Positions 23,198 through 34,199 of a DNA stretch of 64,000 bases are shown in pieces (the first letter of the stretch is position 1; each line of letters opens with the position of its first letter). This DNA is from Brassica napus (taxonomy: Eukaryota > Streptophyta > Magnoliopsida > Brassicales > Brassicaceae), in the NCBI RefSeq assembly GCF_020379485.1, contig NC_063452.1, positions 31,581,608 to 31,645,607 of the forward strand, in the 5' to 3' direction. Both the position numbers and the translations under genes were made by a program. The notes under the pieces are model-generated. The model saw only the letters and a list, made by a program, of their open reading frames with translations. It searched no databases and was not told where the DNA came from.

Positions 23198-25534
23198 AAT
23201 TGACAATCAAAGGTTATTCTATTACTTAAACTTGAAGTGTCATGGATAACTAGATCGGAATAGAACAACCGATAAAACATAATTCTCTATCGAAAAACCT
23301 CACAGTCCTAGCTAAAGAATCTGAAATCTGATTTTGCGCTCGTGGAATATGAATGATCTTAAAGTCCAAAAATCATATCAGCAGAATCTCTATCCTCTCC
23401 AATTTTGTTGCAAAGCGTGGCCACGGATGGGGCTCCTTAATCATGGCGATCAAGTAGTCTGTCCCAAATTTCTGACATGTCGAATGCTGGAGCATACTCT
23501 CCATCGTCTATCGTGGTGCTTCTACTTCTGAGTGCAAGGTAGACTCTCGCCGTAGGTAATTTCGTGCTCCCATAAGTTGAACCTCCCCAAGGTATCCATC
23601 CAAAACCATCCACACCCACTAAGTTATGTTGTGGATGTCCATGACCCATCTATCATGCATATATTACCAAGCTTAAGGCTTGGGGTTCCTCAATACTTTG
23701 ATATTGTGGAATTGGTGGCACTAACTTGTTCGCATTGAACCAGGCATGACACTCACTTTATGCATAACAAACTAGCTCCAACGGATCCTATCTATCCCTC
23801 TACAGAGCTTGTCATTTCGGGCATTCCAAATGTACCAGATTATCCAGGGATAAGGATCTCTGTCTAATTCTAGCTCAACAATGTTGTTATTTCTCCAGAA
23901 TAGATAATCCATATTAGCATAAATATTCAGCACCAGACAGATATCAGGACTCGTTGGTGTCGATGTTAGGGACCAAGCTTGTAAAGATGGCGGGCACTCA
24001 AATATGGCATGTGTAACAGACTTTTCTTGTTCTCCACATCGTGGACAATAATTATCACATCTCATATTACGTCGAATCAAATTCCTCGTTACTGCCACAT
24101 GACATGCTATTAATTGCCATATAAGATGACATATCTTCTGAGGCGCTTTTATCGTCCAAGCAAAATGCTTGAAGCTTAGTTATACTGGGTTCCAGTACCT
24201 CTTTCTTTTCCGCAGTCTTCAATAAGTTCTGAGCTACGCAATATCCAGATTTAACCGTTACTAGCTATTCTTAGTATAGTTCTAACATAATGTGTCACGA
24301 CAATGAGTTGAGCTTATGGCCAAACATCTTATGAATGTTATATCAGCAGAGGCAACATAGCCCTCTAGTAGTTGAACATTCCATTTATTCGATTCCTGAA
24401 TCAATAAGGTCGCTGACTCTCATGTTGGGATGCAAAAATGGGGCTGAAGGGCGAGCTGGTCTAGCTAGTGTTGTAGGGATCTAATGATCCTCCCACGCAA
24501 TGACCTCATATCCAGAATTTATATTTTGTTTAATTCTCAATAGCAGTAGCTTTTTAGCCGCTGATTGTCCACACATAGGATGGACTGGTTACAGAGATTA
24601 TTCGTAAAGGCGAACTCATTCTGTAGTATCTTCCCCTCAAAACTCGAACCACTAAAGAATCAGGGTATTGAACTAGCCTCCATAGTTGTTTTGCTAATAA
24701 AGCCTAGTTGAACTCATGGATCATACGAAAACTAATATCGGCCTCCTCCTTTGGTAAACAGAGTTTTCCCATTTTGCACAGTGAATTCCTTTCTTTGGGG
24801 GATTTGAGTTCCACCAGAATTGTGTAGTGGCACTCACGAGGTTCTCACATATCTCCGGCGGGAGCAAGAAGCTAGACATAACATATGTCGGAAGAGCTAA
24901 CAAGATATATTTAATCAAAACTTCTTTTCCTCCTTTTGTAAGGCATCTACCTGTCCATCCATTCACTCTACGCATTAATTTGTCTTTGAGAAATGCGAAG
25001 AGTTTGCATTTTGATCCGCTAATATCTTCCGGAATTCCTAAGTATGTCCCCATTCCTCCTTTATTCTGGATTCCAAGTGTATCGTTAATATGTTGTCTTA
25101 CATTTGCGTTGATCCTCTTACCAAAAACTATAGAAGATTTCTCAAAATTAATACATTGACATGATGCTTGTCTGTATTTCCTAACTACTTTCATCACTTC
25201 TTTATATTCACGGAGCTCTGCCTTACAGAAGAAATGACTATCATCAGTAAATAGAAAGTGAGATACTGAGGGACACGTGCGTGTAACGTGCATCCCTGTT
25301 ATCTTCCATTGGTTCTCTGCATGATTAAAAAGGCTAACGAGCGCTTCCGTGCATAGAATAAAGATGAAAAGAGACAAAAGATCTCATTGACGTAGACCTT
25401 TCTCTGGAACAATATTTCCCCTTGGTTGCCCATTCACACCTTGTATTTAACCTAGGTGATACATTGCATTATCAAGGTAATCCAAATTTCTGAGAATCTC
25501 ATATTTATCATAATTGCTTCAATGAACGACCACT
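23198..25534 (-). pseudogene. LINE-a ORF2, C-terminal part (RT end, zf-RVT, RNase H)
   Basis: Recognisable blocks are: RT palm region with FTDDSHFF in place of FADDSLFF, then GTYLGIPEDISGSKCKLF and GWTGRCLTKGGKEVLIK (about 25377-24721); zf-RVT with CPRCGEQEKSVTHAIFECPP (about 24098-23990); and a degraded RNase H region down to 23210. Frames change repeatedly. This is the 3' portion of LINE-a, separated from its 5' portion (32246-33866) by the LTR insertion. Confidence 0.85.
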
Positions 25535-26700
25535 TGATATATGGTGTTTTTGGCATCTTGTATATATGCTTTTAAATTGGTTTTCAAGTCTTTATCGAGT
25601 CTTCCAAGTCCTTTTCGAGTCATTACAGGTCTGGAGTTGCATTGGATGGGAGATAGACCAGTTGGAGGAAAATAGAAGAAAAAGAGTGCAATTTGGAGTT
25701 TTTCACGCAGAACAGTCGTGCGGAGCAGTCTGACATGCCTGTTACAGCGGCAGAGATTTTTAAGAAAGTTTCCAAATATTTCGGGATTTTACCTGGGGCT
25801 TCCCCCTTTTACTCCTTGGCCGCCACAAACCTGCATACATATCTTTTCTTATTATTCTAGACATTCTACGTTATTTTTCAGAGAGATTTTAGAGAGAGAA
25901 AACATGTACTCTTGTTAAGGGAGAAGAATCTCTATATCCTTTGGAGAAGATTTCTAAACCCTCTTTGCTTTTAATTATTGATTCAGACATGTTTTCTTCA
26001 TCTGTTATCTCTATGTTTTCTCTGTCCATGGCTGAGTAATCCACTTGCTTAGTCTAGGGTGTTAGGGTGTTAGATCCGTGAGTTAAACATAGATAAGTGA
26101 ATCCCTTGATTGTCTTCATTCATAACTATTCTTAATGCTTGCATTAAACTGGCCGCTTAATGTTAGATCCTAGGTTTAACATGTTCATTAACCGTGTAAT
26201 AGGTTGCTAGATCTGTTATGAATGAGCATTGCATCCCTAGTCAGCGAGAGTAGATATTAGGGTGTATTGTGAACATATCGGACTTGATCTCTAAAGCTTG
26301 CTAGCGCGTCTTGATCCAAATGAGAGTTTAGGCATCAAGACCGACTTGCAAAGGAATCAATACACGAGAGTGGGTTGATTCAACCTGAGTGATCCGAGTT
26401 CTGGACTTACTCTTAATTGAACTTGAATAATTGTTTGGCTCACACTTGTTTAACACCCGATCAAACCACCCTAGGCTAGCATTCTTAATCATCTGAAAAA
26501 CCTTAAATCATTCTCTTACTTGCTTGTTACGAAATCAACTTTAAAACCCCCATATTGTTTTAGCTTGATATTGATCCTATAGAAATAAAGTGTAATCATT
26601 GGTCACTGTGGATTCGATCCTAAAGTGCTACATCGACATACCATTCGATTGTGGTAGTGTGCACATTAGGTTAATTGGTGTGCGTATACACGTAATATCA
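25535..26700 (+). repeat. 5' LTR
   Basis: 1166 bp, TGATATATGGTG...ACGTAATATCA. It contains the conserved CTGTGGATTCGATCC motif about 100 bp before its end, also seen in the solo LTR at 40939-52560. Confidence 0.93.
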
Positions 26701-26703
26701 ATT

Positions 26704-26721
26704 TGGCGCCGTTGCCGGGGA
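26704..26721 (+). other. Primer binding site, tRNA-Asp
   Basis: TGGCGCCGTTGCCGGGGA lies 3 bp after the 5' LTR and is complementary to the 3' end of plant tRNA-Asp, as in Athila-type elements. Confidence 0.85.
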
Positions 26722-26925
26722 CCATCTTTTTACCTTTATTTTTCGGTTATTTATTTAGTCTAAGACCTCTAACTTTCTCTATCCTTTTTGTTGCAGCTAA
26801 TTTTTCAGGTGCATAACCAATAGATATAATCGGAGAAACGTACAAGGAGAGTTACATTTAGCAACCAGGAGCTAGCAAGGTTAGAAAGAACAAACCGTCA
26901 ACAATCAGGGCCGAACAACGCCATA

Positions 26926-28433
26926 ATGGGCGACTACGGCAATCAAGAGCAAGTCACTGCTCAGTTGCAACAGATGCAACAACAGATGCTTCAAATGCTG
27001 CAGACCATCCAAGCTCAACAGGATGCTGCTGAACAGGCTGCTCTCGCGCGGCAGGAACAACAGGCGCAGACTGCTTCAATCGCGCAGAGAAACCTTCCTT
27101 GCAACATCCCTACTACTCGTTCTGCCATAGTTCCTCCACCCTGCACCAGGTAGGACTTCGAGATCAAGGCTACTTTGATCGGTCTAGTATAGAGAAAGGT
27201 GTTTTCTGGTCTCTTTACAGAAATTCCAATGGAGCATATTGAGAGCTTTGAAAAAGTCTGCAGTTTCACTCGCGCGAATGGTATTCCACCAGACTACATC
27301 AGGTGCATGTTATTCTCATTCTCTCTTGATGGAAAAGATGCACGGTGGTTGAACTCTCTCCCTACCGGCTCTCTCACTTCATGGGAACAGGTACGATCAG
27401 AGTTCCTCAACCATTTCTACTCTACGGCGAGAACAGCTGCATTGAGGAACAAGATCACCTCCTTCGGACAGCTCTTTGATGAGCCTTTCTGCGACGCATG
27501 GGAGCGCTTCGATGACTATCGCAGAGAATGTCCTCACCATGGATTTGATGATGACTACATCTTGGGAATTTTCTATGATGGAGTTGACTGAAAATTTCAG
27601 AGTGCTATGAATTTGCCAGCAATGGAGACTTCACGACTCAGACCACTGATGGAGCGTTTGAGCTGATTGAGAACATGGCTGCCACCTCAGCCAATAAGAA
27701 CGAGGAGAGTGATTGCTCCAAGAAAGGGAACAGTTCCGACAACCAGAAAATAGACGAGCTGACTGCCAAAGTTGATCAGCTACTGAAAAACAACCAAGGG
27801 CACGTCTTCAGCATGGAGAAAGCAACGGCCGGGAAGATTTAGAACCAGAACCAGCGACAACCGCAGAGCAATCGGCAAGCTGTTCCAGCTACCGGGAACA
27901 GTCAACCAGATAAGCTGAAGGGTCTGGGTATGATGATGCAACAACTGTTGCAGGGTATGCAGAATCATACCGACATCAACACCAGGATGGACAACATGTT
28001 CACCGAGCTGAATACAAAGTATGATACTGTGAGCAACCACATAAAGAGGATTGATGTTCAGCTTGCTCAAACAAATGAGAGTGTTAAGAGGCAGCAAGGT
28101 ACCCTTCCTGGAAATAATGTGATGAATCCTAGGGTTGAGCACTGTAATGCAGCAGAGCTGAGATGTGAGAAATCTGAAGGAAAGGAACCGGAGCAACTGT
28201 TTGTTGAGACTGTTCTAGACGCAGAAGAGAGAACAGAGCAGCCTGCTAGCACTGAAGAGACTGCTCCTAGCGAACCTACTGAGACTCCACCAGTGCGAGT
28301 CTATGTTCCTAAGGTTCCCTATCCAAGTCCACCTAAATATCTGATGGATCCTGTTAGTGCATATAAGCTGGTTGGGTTTAGGAAGATGGTGAGAAGGCTT
28401 CCTCAAAATATCTCATTTGAACATGCTTGGTAA
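26926..28433 (+). pseudogene. Gag of the Athila-like element, broken
   Basis: Begins MGDYGNQEQVTAQLQQMQQQ (Gln-rich). The retrotransposon gag core (about 27200-27591) includes EIPMEHIESFEKVCSF, then LFSFSLDGKDARWLNSLPTG and WEQVRSEFLNHFY. Lesions: stops near 27151 and 27190, a TGA after FYDGVD at 27589-27591, then a frameshift near 27610 and a TAG at about 27839-27841. Another frame continues the family sequence (KIDELTAKVDQLLKNNQGH) to 28433, where a stop follows SFEHAW. It would not give a functional capsid protein. Confidence 0.8.
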
Positions 28434-29388
28434 ATTCGGCCATTGCATATGTTCTTCAAAAATTGCAGAGAATCTCAGGATAATATCAAGGCACTCTTTA
28501 CTGAAACACTGACACCATCGCTGAAGGTACTGCCTAAGGTTGATGACCCTGGAAAGTTGGTTTTTTCCTTGTTCCATTGCTGGAGTGGAATTCAAGGAAG
28601 CTCTTTGTGATTATGGGTCTAGTGTGAACCTTGTCTCAAAAACGATTATAGACGAGTTGGGCATTGTTGATGTTGAGACTTCTCTAGTGACTCTGGCTTT
28701 TTCAAACTCTTCCATGACATTCTCTTATGGCACAATTCGCAACCTTCATGTCCAAGTTGGGAACTGTATTCTCCATACCAAATTGCAGGTGGTTGAGATG
28801 AGCAAGGATCATGAGATGCCTTTAATCTTTGGAAGGTCATTTATGGCTACAGTAGGAGCAGTCGTCGACATGCCTAATAAGAGAGTCTCCTTCTCCAACA
28901 TCAACAAGAAGTTTTTCTACAAGGCTGTCCTAACCAGATCACAAATCCGCTACGCCTCTTGCATCTCAGTGGTTAGTGGAGAACAACTGGAAATTGTTCC
29001 TAAGAAGGAGCTTGGTAAAAAGTGTGAGATCAAAGAAGTCCTGGATGGAGATCTTCACACTGATACAAAGAAACTCAGTGGGAATGCAACGGTGAATGAA
29101 AAAGTCCAGAAGAAAAGGGTCAAGGGTGATCTTATAATGACTTTGATACCTCGCTTGTGTGATGAGAAATCCATTGAGTATGAGGTAAAGTGCAAGGGTG
29201 CATCTAAACCTTTATCTAAAGTCAGAGTAATTCTCACAGATGAGCTTAAAGAGAAAGGAGAAGCTGCTGTGAAAGGGTTGTTGCGCAGAGTTCTGAAGTT
29301 GAACATGTCTGATTGTGGAGCTGTTTTGGAACAAGCCATCATGATCAACCCGACTGATCCCTGTCACCAAGTCAAGCTAGTGACTTAA
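28434..29388 (+). pseudogene. Retropepsin-like protease region of the Athila-like element
   Basis: From 28540 an open frame runs 282 codons. It encodes GVEFKEALCDYGSSVNLVSK, the retropepsin-type active-site region; the usual D-(S/L)-G-(A/S)-S is here D-Y-G-S-S. It continues with MPLIFGRSFMATVGAVVDM. A frameshift near 28565 separates it from the upstream LTPSLKVLPKVDDPGKLV. The frame ends after CHQVKLVT at 29388 with no RT downstream. Confidence 0.75.
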
Positions 29389-30418
29389 ACCAATCGCTTG
29401 GTGGGAGACAACCCACTAGTAAGTGTAAATATAACCTGGTTTTGTTTTTGTTTGCTTATTTTTTGTTTTAGTTTATTGAGTCTCAGGTCAATAAAACAGA
29501 AAAAATCCGAGATACTTCAAAAATTCTAGGTTGCAGCAGCGGAACCTCTGAAAAGAGCGGCTGTTCCAGGCGACCATCTGACGATAGAACACCCAGAATT
29601 TTCATGGATCGCCCGCTCCACTCAGGTAAGTATCTCAACCGGAAAAAAATGTTTATTCTTGTTTTCACCTTCTTTCTGATTTATTTTCACACCAGGGACG
29701 GTGTGAAGTAAGTCTGGGGGAGAGTTTTCCTCGTTTACTAACTTGTTTCTTTCTTTGTTTTTCTTTTGAGTCAGTTTTTATGATCGAGTCAGTCAAAACT
29801 TTGTAGGAATTAGGACCTTATTCCGTGTTGATCACTGACCACCTCGTGCTTTAGTTATCTTATTCAGTGACCTTAGTAGTGGCGAAAGACACACATGTGG
29901 ACCTGGAACACCCTGACATTATCTCATTTGGTTCTCCAGAAGATTTCAGCTTGTCGAGGTTACACTAGAAAGACGCAGCTTCATTTAACTTGAACCTAAT
30001 CTTGACAGCATTTCTTCTTATTATGGGCATTAGATCAGGGAAACGAGAATACACTCAGGACTTCTTATTCTTTTTATCCATCTTGCTGATCCTGAGTGGC
30101 TAGCTCATCTTTAGCTAGTTCCCACCCTGCACCTTAGCCCTTATTCCACCTTTATGCATTTTTTTTTCAGTGTCATATGTGCAGATATGTGCAAAAAGGT
30201 CGGAGAGGAAAGGATCAACACAGCCTCTTACTCGTTACTGCTGCAGAAATTCAGTCAGAAAGGAGAACAAATAAATTAAGGGAGCAACCGCTCCATAACC
30301 AATGAACTGCGCAAGAGCAGGGGTGGAGAACCCGAATGGTTACAAAATCAGAACCACCAGTGGCACTCAGAATCATCATGTATTACCTCCTTCTTCGTCA
30401 CATCACCATATCAATCTT

Positions 30419-30468
<50 letters not shown>

Positions 30469-31071
30469 CAAAAATAAGGTGATGGAGAAGGGGGAGAAAG
30501 AAAAGAAACATGGAGCCACTGGGAAGGTCGAGCGAGAAGTTGGTACCAAGTGTTGAAGAGTATGTAGAGGAAAGTGGAAAGCAGAACAATCAGTCGTCTG
30601 TTCCATCATCAGAACAGCCACACCAAATAAAGCAAAAACGAGTAGAGGCTGTGGACATCAATGGATCTATCCTCTCTTGCCATTTTGTGTGATATCCTGC
30701 ATCCTCTACAATGAAATGGTAGCCCCTAAACACTCTTAACTCCACCATTAAATAGCCTGTTCCATACCTAGACCGTCTACCCTGAATAGTGCATGTGATG
30801 AGAAGCTCACGCTACTCTTAATTGAATGTAAGAAGCTTTGTCTGGAAAGTGTAGCTTTTGCAGGTTTGAGATGTAAAGTATGAAGCCGATCTTGAACAGC
30901 AGTCAGTGGGGTTCCGGTAAAGGTGTGTTGTCCTAGTTTTACTGCTTATATGGTTCAGAGATTTGTGGTTAAAGTTTGGTTGCTGAGAATAGGAGAGTTC
31001 CCACACTTTCAAACCTTTCTCCTTGTTCTTGATACTTGACATTGTTTGAGGACAAACAATGATCTAAGTCT
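29389..31071 (+). other. Non-coding 3' interior of the LTR element
   Basis: No RT, RNase H, integrase or envelope-like ORF is visible. It contains phrases common in Athila-type elements (GGGAGACAACCCACTAG near 29402, AAGTCTGGGGGAGAG near 29708) and a TA microsatellite. Short ORFs here run across low-complexity DNA and are not supported. Confidence 0.7.
30423..30467. repeat. (TA)n microsatellite
   Basis: About 22 uninterrupted AT/TA dinucleotides. Confidence 0.95.
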
Positions 31072-31079
31072 AGGGGAAT
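31072..31079 (+). other. Polypurine tract
   Basis: AGGGGAAT immediately precedes the 3' LTR (TGATAT at 31080), the position of the plus-strand primer. Confidence 0.75.
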
Positions 31080-32245
31080 TGATATATGGTGTTTTTGGCA
31101 TCTTGTATATATGCTTTTAAATTGGTTTTCAAGTCTTTATCGAGTCTTCCTAGTCATTTTCGAGCCATTACAGGTCTGGAGTTGCATTGGATGGGAGATA
31201 GACCCGTTGGAGGAAAAGAGGAGAAAAAGAGTGCAATTTGGAGTTTTTCACGCAGAACAGTCGTGCGGAGCAGTCCGACATGCCTGTTACAGCGGCAGAG
31301 ATTTTTAAGGAAGTTTCCAAATATTTCGGGATTTTACCTAGGGCTTCCCCCTTTTACTCCTTGGCCGCCACAAACCTGCATATATATCTTTTCTTATTAT
31401 TCTAGACATTCTACGTTATTTTTCAGAGAGATTTTAGAGAGAGAAAACTTGTACTCTTGTTAAGGGAGAAGAATCTCTATATCTTTGGAGAAGATTTCTA
31501 AACCCTCTTTGCTTTTAATTATTGATTCAGACATGTTTTCTTCATCTGTTATCTCTATGTTTTCTCTGTCCATGGCTGAATAATCCACTTGCTTAGTCTA
31601 GGGTGTTAGGGTGTTAGATCCGTGAGTTAAACATAGATAAGTGAATCCCTTGATTGTCTTCATTCTTAACTATTCTTAATGCTTGCATTAAACTGGCCGC
31701 TTAATGTTAGATCCTAGGTTTAACATGTTCATTAACCGTGTAATAGGTTGCTAGATCTGTTATGAATGAGCATTGCATCCCTAGTCAGCGAGAGTAGATA
31801 TTAGGGTGTATTGTTAACATATCGGACTTGATCTCTAAAGCTTGCTAGCGCGTCTTGATCCAAATGAGAGTTTAGGCATCAAGACCGACTTGCAAAGGAA
31901 TCAATACCACGAGAGTGGGTTGATTCAACCTGAGTGATCCAAGTTCTGGACTTACTCTTAATTGAACTTGAATAATTGTTTGGCTCACACTTGTTTAACA
32001 CCCGATCAAACCACCCTAGGCTAGCATTCTTAATCATCTGAAAAACCTTAAATCATTCTCTTACTTGCTTGTTACGAAATCAACTTTAAAACCCCCATAT
32101 TGTTTTAGCGTGATATTGATCCTATAGAAATAAAGTGTAATCATTGGTCTCTGTGGATTCGATCCTAAAGTGCTACATCGACATACCATTCGATTGTGGT
32201 AGTGTGCACATTAGGTTAATTGGTGTGCGTATACACGTAATATCA
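31080..32245 (+). repeat. 3' LTR
   Basis: 1166 bp, same ends as the 5' LTR. About 17 substitutions and two compensating 1-bp indels were counted by eye, roughly 1.5% divergence. Confidence 0.93.
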
Positions 32246-33866
32246 CACTCCATTCTATCATGCGCTTTATTTATATACTTCTTTATGACCATCCTTTTAT
32301 TACGTCCGCTTGGTTTAGTTCTCAGAGCATAGAACATTTCTTGGGAAATCATAATATTGTCTGAACTATGTCTTCTTGCAACAAAGGCTGACTGGGTTTC
32401 TAAAATTCTATCTTATTGAACTTTCTTTAATCTCTGGCATAAAACCTTAAAAATTATCTTATAGCTGATATTGCACAAGCTAATGGGCCTGAACGGAGGC
32501 ATCTCATTTGGTCTAGTTGTTTTCGGGATGAGGCAGATATTTGTATCATTTAGTCCACTAACCATCGACCCTTCAAAGAGGAATTGATTAACCATATGAG
32601 TTAAATCCTCCTTGACAATGTCCCAGAACTTCTGATAAAAGAGAGTTGTCATCCCATACGGCTCTGGAACCTTCTCTGGATGCATAGTAAAGAGTGTTAA
32701 TTTAAACTCCCATTCAGTGACCAGAGCTGTAAGATCCTCACTAATTGAATCTGTAATCGTTGCCAACACCTCAGATAGTGCTTCCTCTATTTCGGGTTAG
32801 AGGACTCAAAGATTTGCCTGAAATAACTAGTAGCAATGGCTAACAATCCTTCCTCATCCTCAATAACATTTCCATTTGCGTGTAAAAACTGAGTGATTTT
32901 ATTCTTTGCTCTCCTTTGCTTTGTCAAAGCATGGAAAAAAATTGTGTTTCTATCGCCTTTTCTTAGCATGAAAACTCGATTTTTTTTTCCAAAACATCTC
33001 CTCTACCTTAAGAGCATCAATTAGTTCCTTCAAATCTTATGCTATTTACTCGGTCATGGCATCATCATTCGAGTACAGACCATCCACCTTCTGTTTAATT
33101 TCCTCCACAAGTTTTTCTGAGTTCAAATTGTGTTCTCTCCTCCACTGGCTTAAAGGCTTTACGACAACTCGAAATATGCTCCATAATATTTGTGTCAGGG
33201 AAAAGATCAGGAGATTTCCATCCCTCAAGAATAACTTGCCTTAATTCCTCATTATCTAGCCAACGTTTGTCAAATTTGAACTTTTTTATTTCCTCGTTGG
33301 ATTTGTGAGAATGTTTGCTAGGATCAGATGATGATCTGATCCCCATACCTCATATACTTTACAGCTGAATGAGAGAATTTCTCATGTCAATCCTTATTTC
33401 CAACAGTTCTATCTAGGCGGCATCTAACAGTTGTTCTTCATGCTCTCTTCCCTACCTAGGATAACATGTTCTAGTAAATGAAAACTCCAACATCCCACAA
33501 TCTGCTTAAAAGGTAGAAACGAGGTGTCAAGACGTTGTCTTCCACCTTCCTTTTCATTATGAGCAGTGTTTTCATTAAAATATCCTATCATAAACCAAGG
33601 TCCAGTTCTTGTTGTTGAAAAACGCATAAGACGTTCCTAAACTTGATCTCTACGTTCTAATACAGGGTTTCCATAAACAAACGTCACAATGACTTTTATT
33701 CCATCAATGACTGTCTCAATGTTAATCACTCTGTTATTCGAAAATAAAACATTAATTTGAAATTCATCCATAGAAAAAAAGAGCTAAATCTCCGTTGAGA
33801 CCAAATGGTTCAACGGTAAACAAATGATCAAATCATAAGTCGGTCTGAATATTTTGCAACAGCCTA
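32246..33866 (-). pseudogene. LINE-a ORF2, N-terminal part (endonuclease end, RT start)
   Basis: Blocks seen: endonuclease C-terminal part (TGPWFMIGYFNE, usually GDFNE), the linker region with KQRRAKNKITQFLHANGNV, and RT motifs (LTLFTMHPEKVPEPYGMT, usually HPEKAPGPDGMT; NDTNICLIPKT; FRPISLCNISYKIIFKVL). Stops and frameshifts separate them. It joins the part at 23198-25534 across the LTR insertion. Confidence 0.85.
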
Positions 33867-34149
33867 AACAAATGCTTTTTCTTAAATGGGAGGAAATAAT
33901 CTGTTTTATAATATTTTTTATTAGAAAATCATTACTTACACCATTAGATGAAATCTATCTATAGAAATAAGCCAATCCAACAGTTAACATCAACCAATAC
34001 GTAGTAATTGTAGTTTTGTTCTTTTGGTTTGTGAATGTTTTTCACTGAACACTTCATTATTACATGTTGATGGTGGCTTGCTATAGTTAGGCTATATTTC
34101 AGTTCAACATAGGCTAGACGTGGTCGATATATATATATCATGTAAGTTA
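33867..34149. other. Spacer between LINE-a and LINE-b
   Basis: AT-rich, no gene or repeat recognised apart from the left LINE-b target duplication at its edge. Confidence 0.5.
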
Positions 34150-34199
34150 ATGGTGAATCTTTTTTTTTTTTTTTTTGCAGCAAACGGCTATTCTATTAC

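Larger units (their letters stand above)
25535..32245 (+). mobile_element. Athila-like (Ty3/gypsy) LTR element with gag and protease only
   Basis: Two 1166-bp LTRs (25535-26700, 31080-32245) start TGATAT and end ATATCA. The target duplication CACT (25531-25534, 32246-32249) is confirmed because LINE-b shows the uninterrupted site. A primer binding site complementary to tRNA-Asp follows the 5' LTR and a purine tract precedes the 3' LTR. Gag and an aspartic protease are recognisable but broken. No reverse transcriptase, RNase H or integrase sequence was found between 29389 and 31071, so the element is non-autonomous. By eye the LTRs differ at about 17 bases and two single-base indels. Confidence 0.92.
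23188..33866 (-). mobile_element. LINE-a: 5'-truncated L1 LINE split by an LTR element
   Basis: The oligo(T) run at 23188-23197 is the 3' tail of a minus-strand L1 LINE. Subtracting the 6.7-kb LTR insertion leaves about 4.0 kb covering part of the endonuclease through RNase H. Homology to LINE-b ends at about 33866, so the copy is 5'-truncated. No target duplication was recognised. The LTR insertion point corresponds to uninterrupted sequence in LINE-b near 36500. Confidence 0.85.

Noticed and set aside
30302..30692. ORFs spanning the TA microsatellite
   Set aside because: The frame includes the dinucleotide run (Ile-Tyr repeats); no domain.
25535..32245. Endogenous pararetrovirus
   Set aside because: Perfectly typical LTRs, PBS, PPT and a TSD show an LTR retrotransposon.
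23160..33930. Target duplication for LINE-a (AATAATCT near 23161 and 33895)
   Set aside because: The left copy is not adjacent to the T-tail; 18 bases intervene, so it is probably chance.
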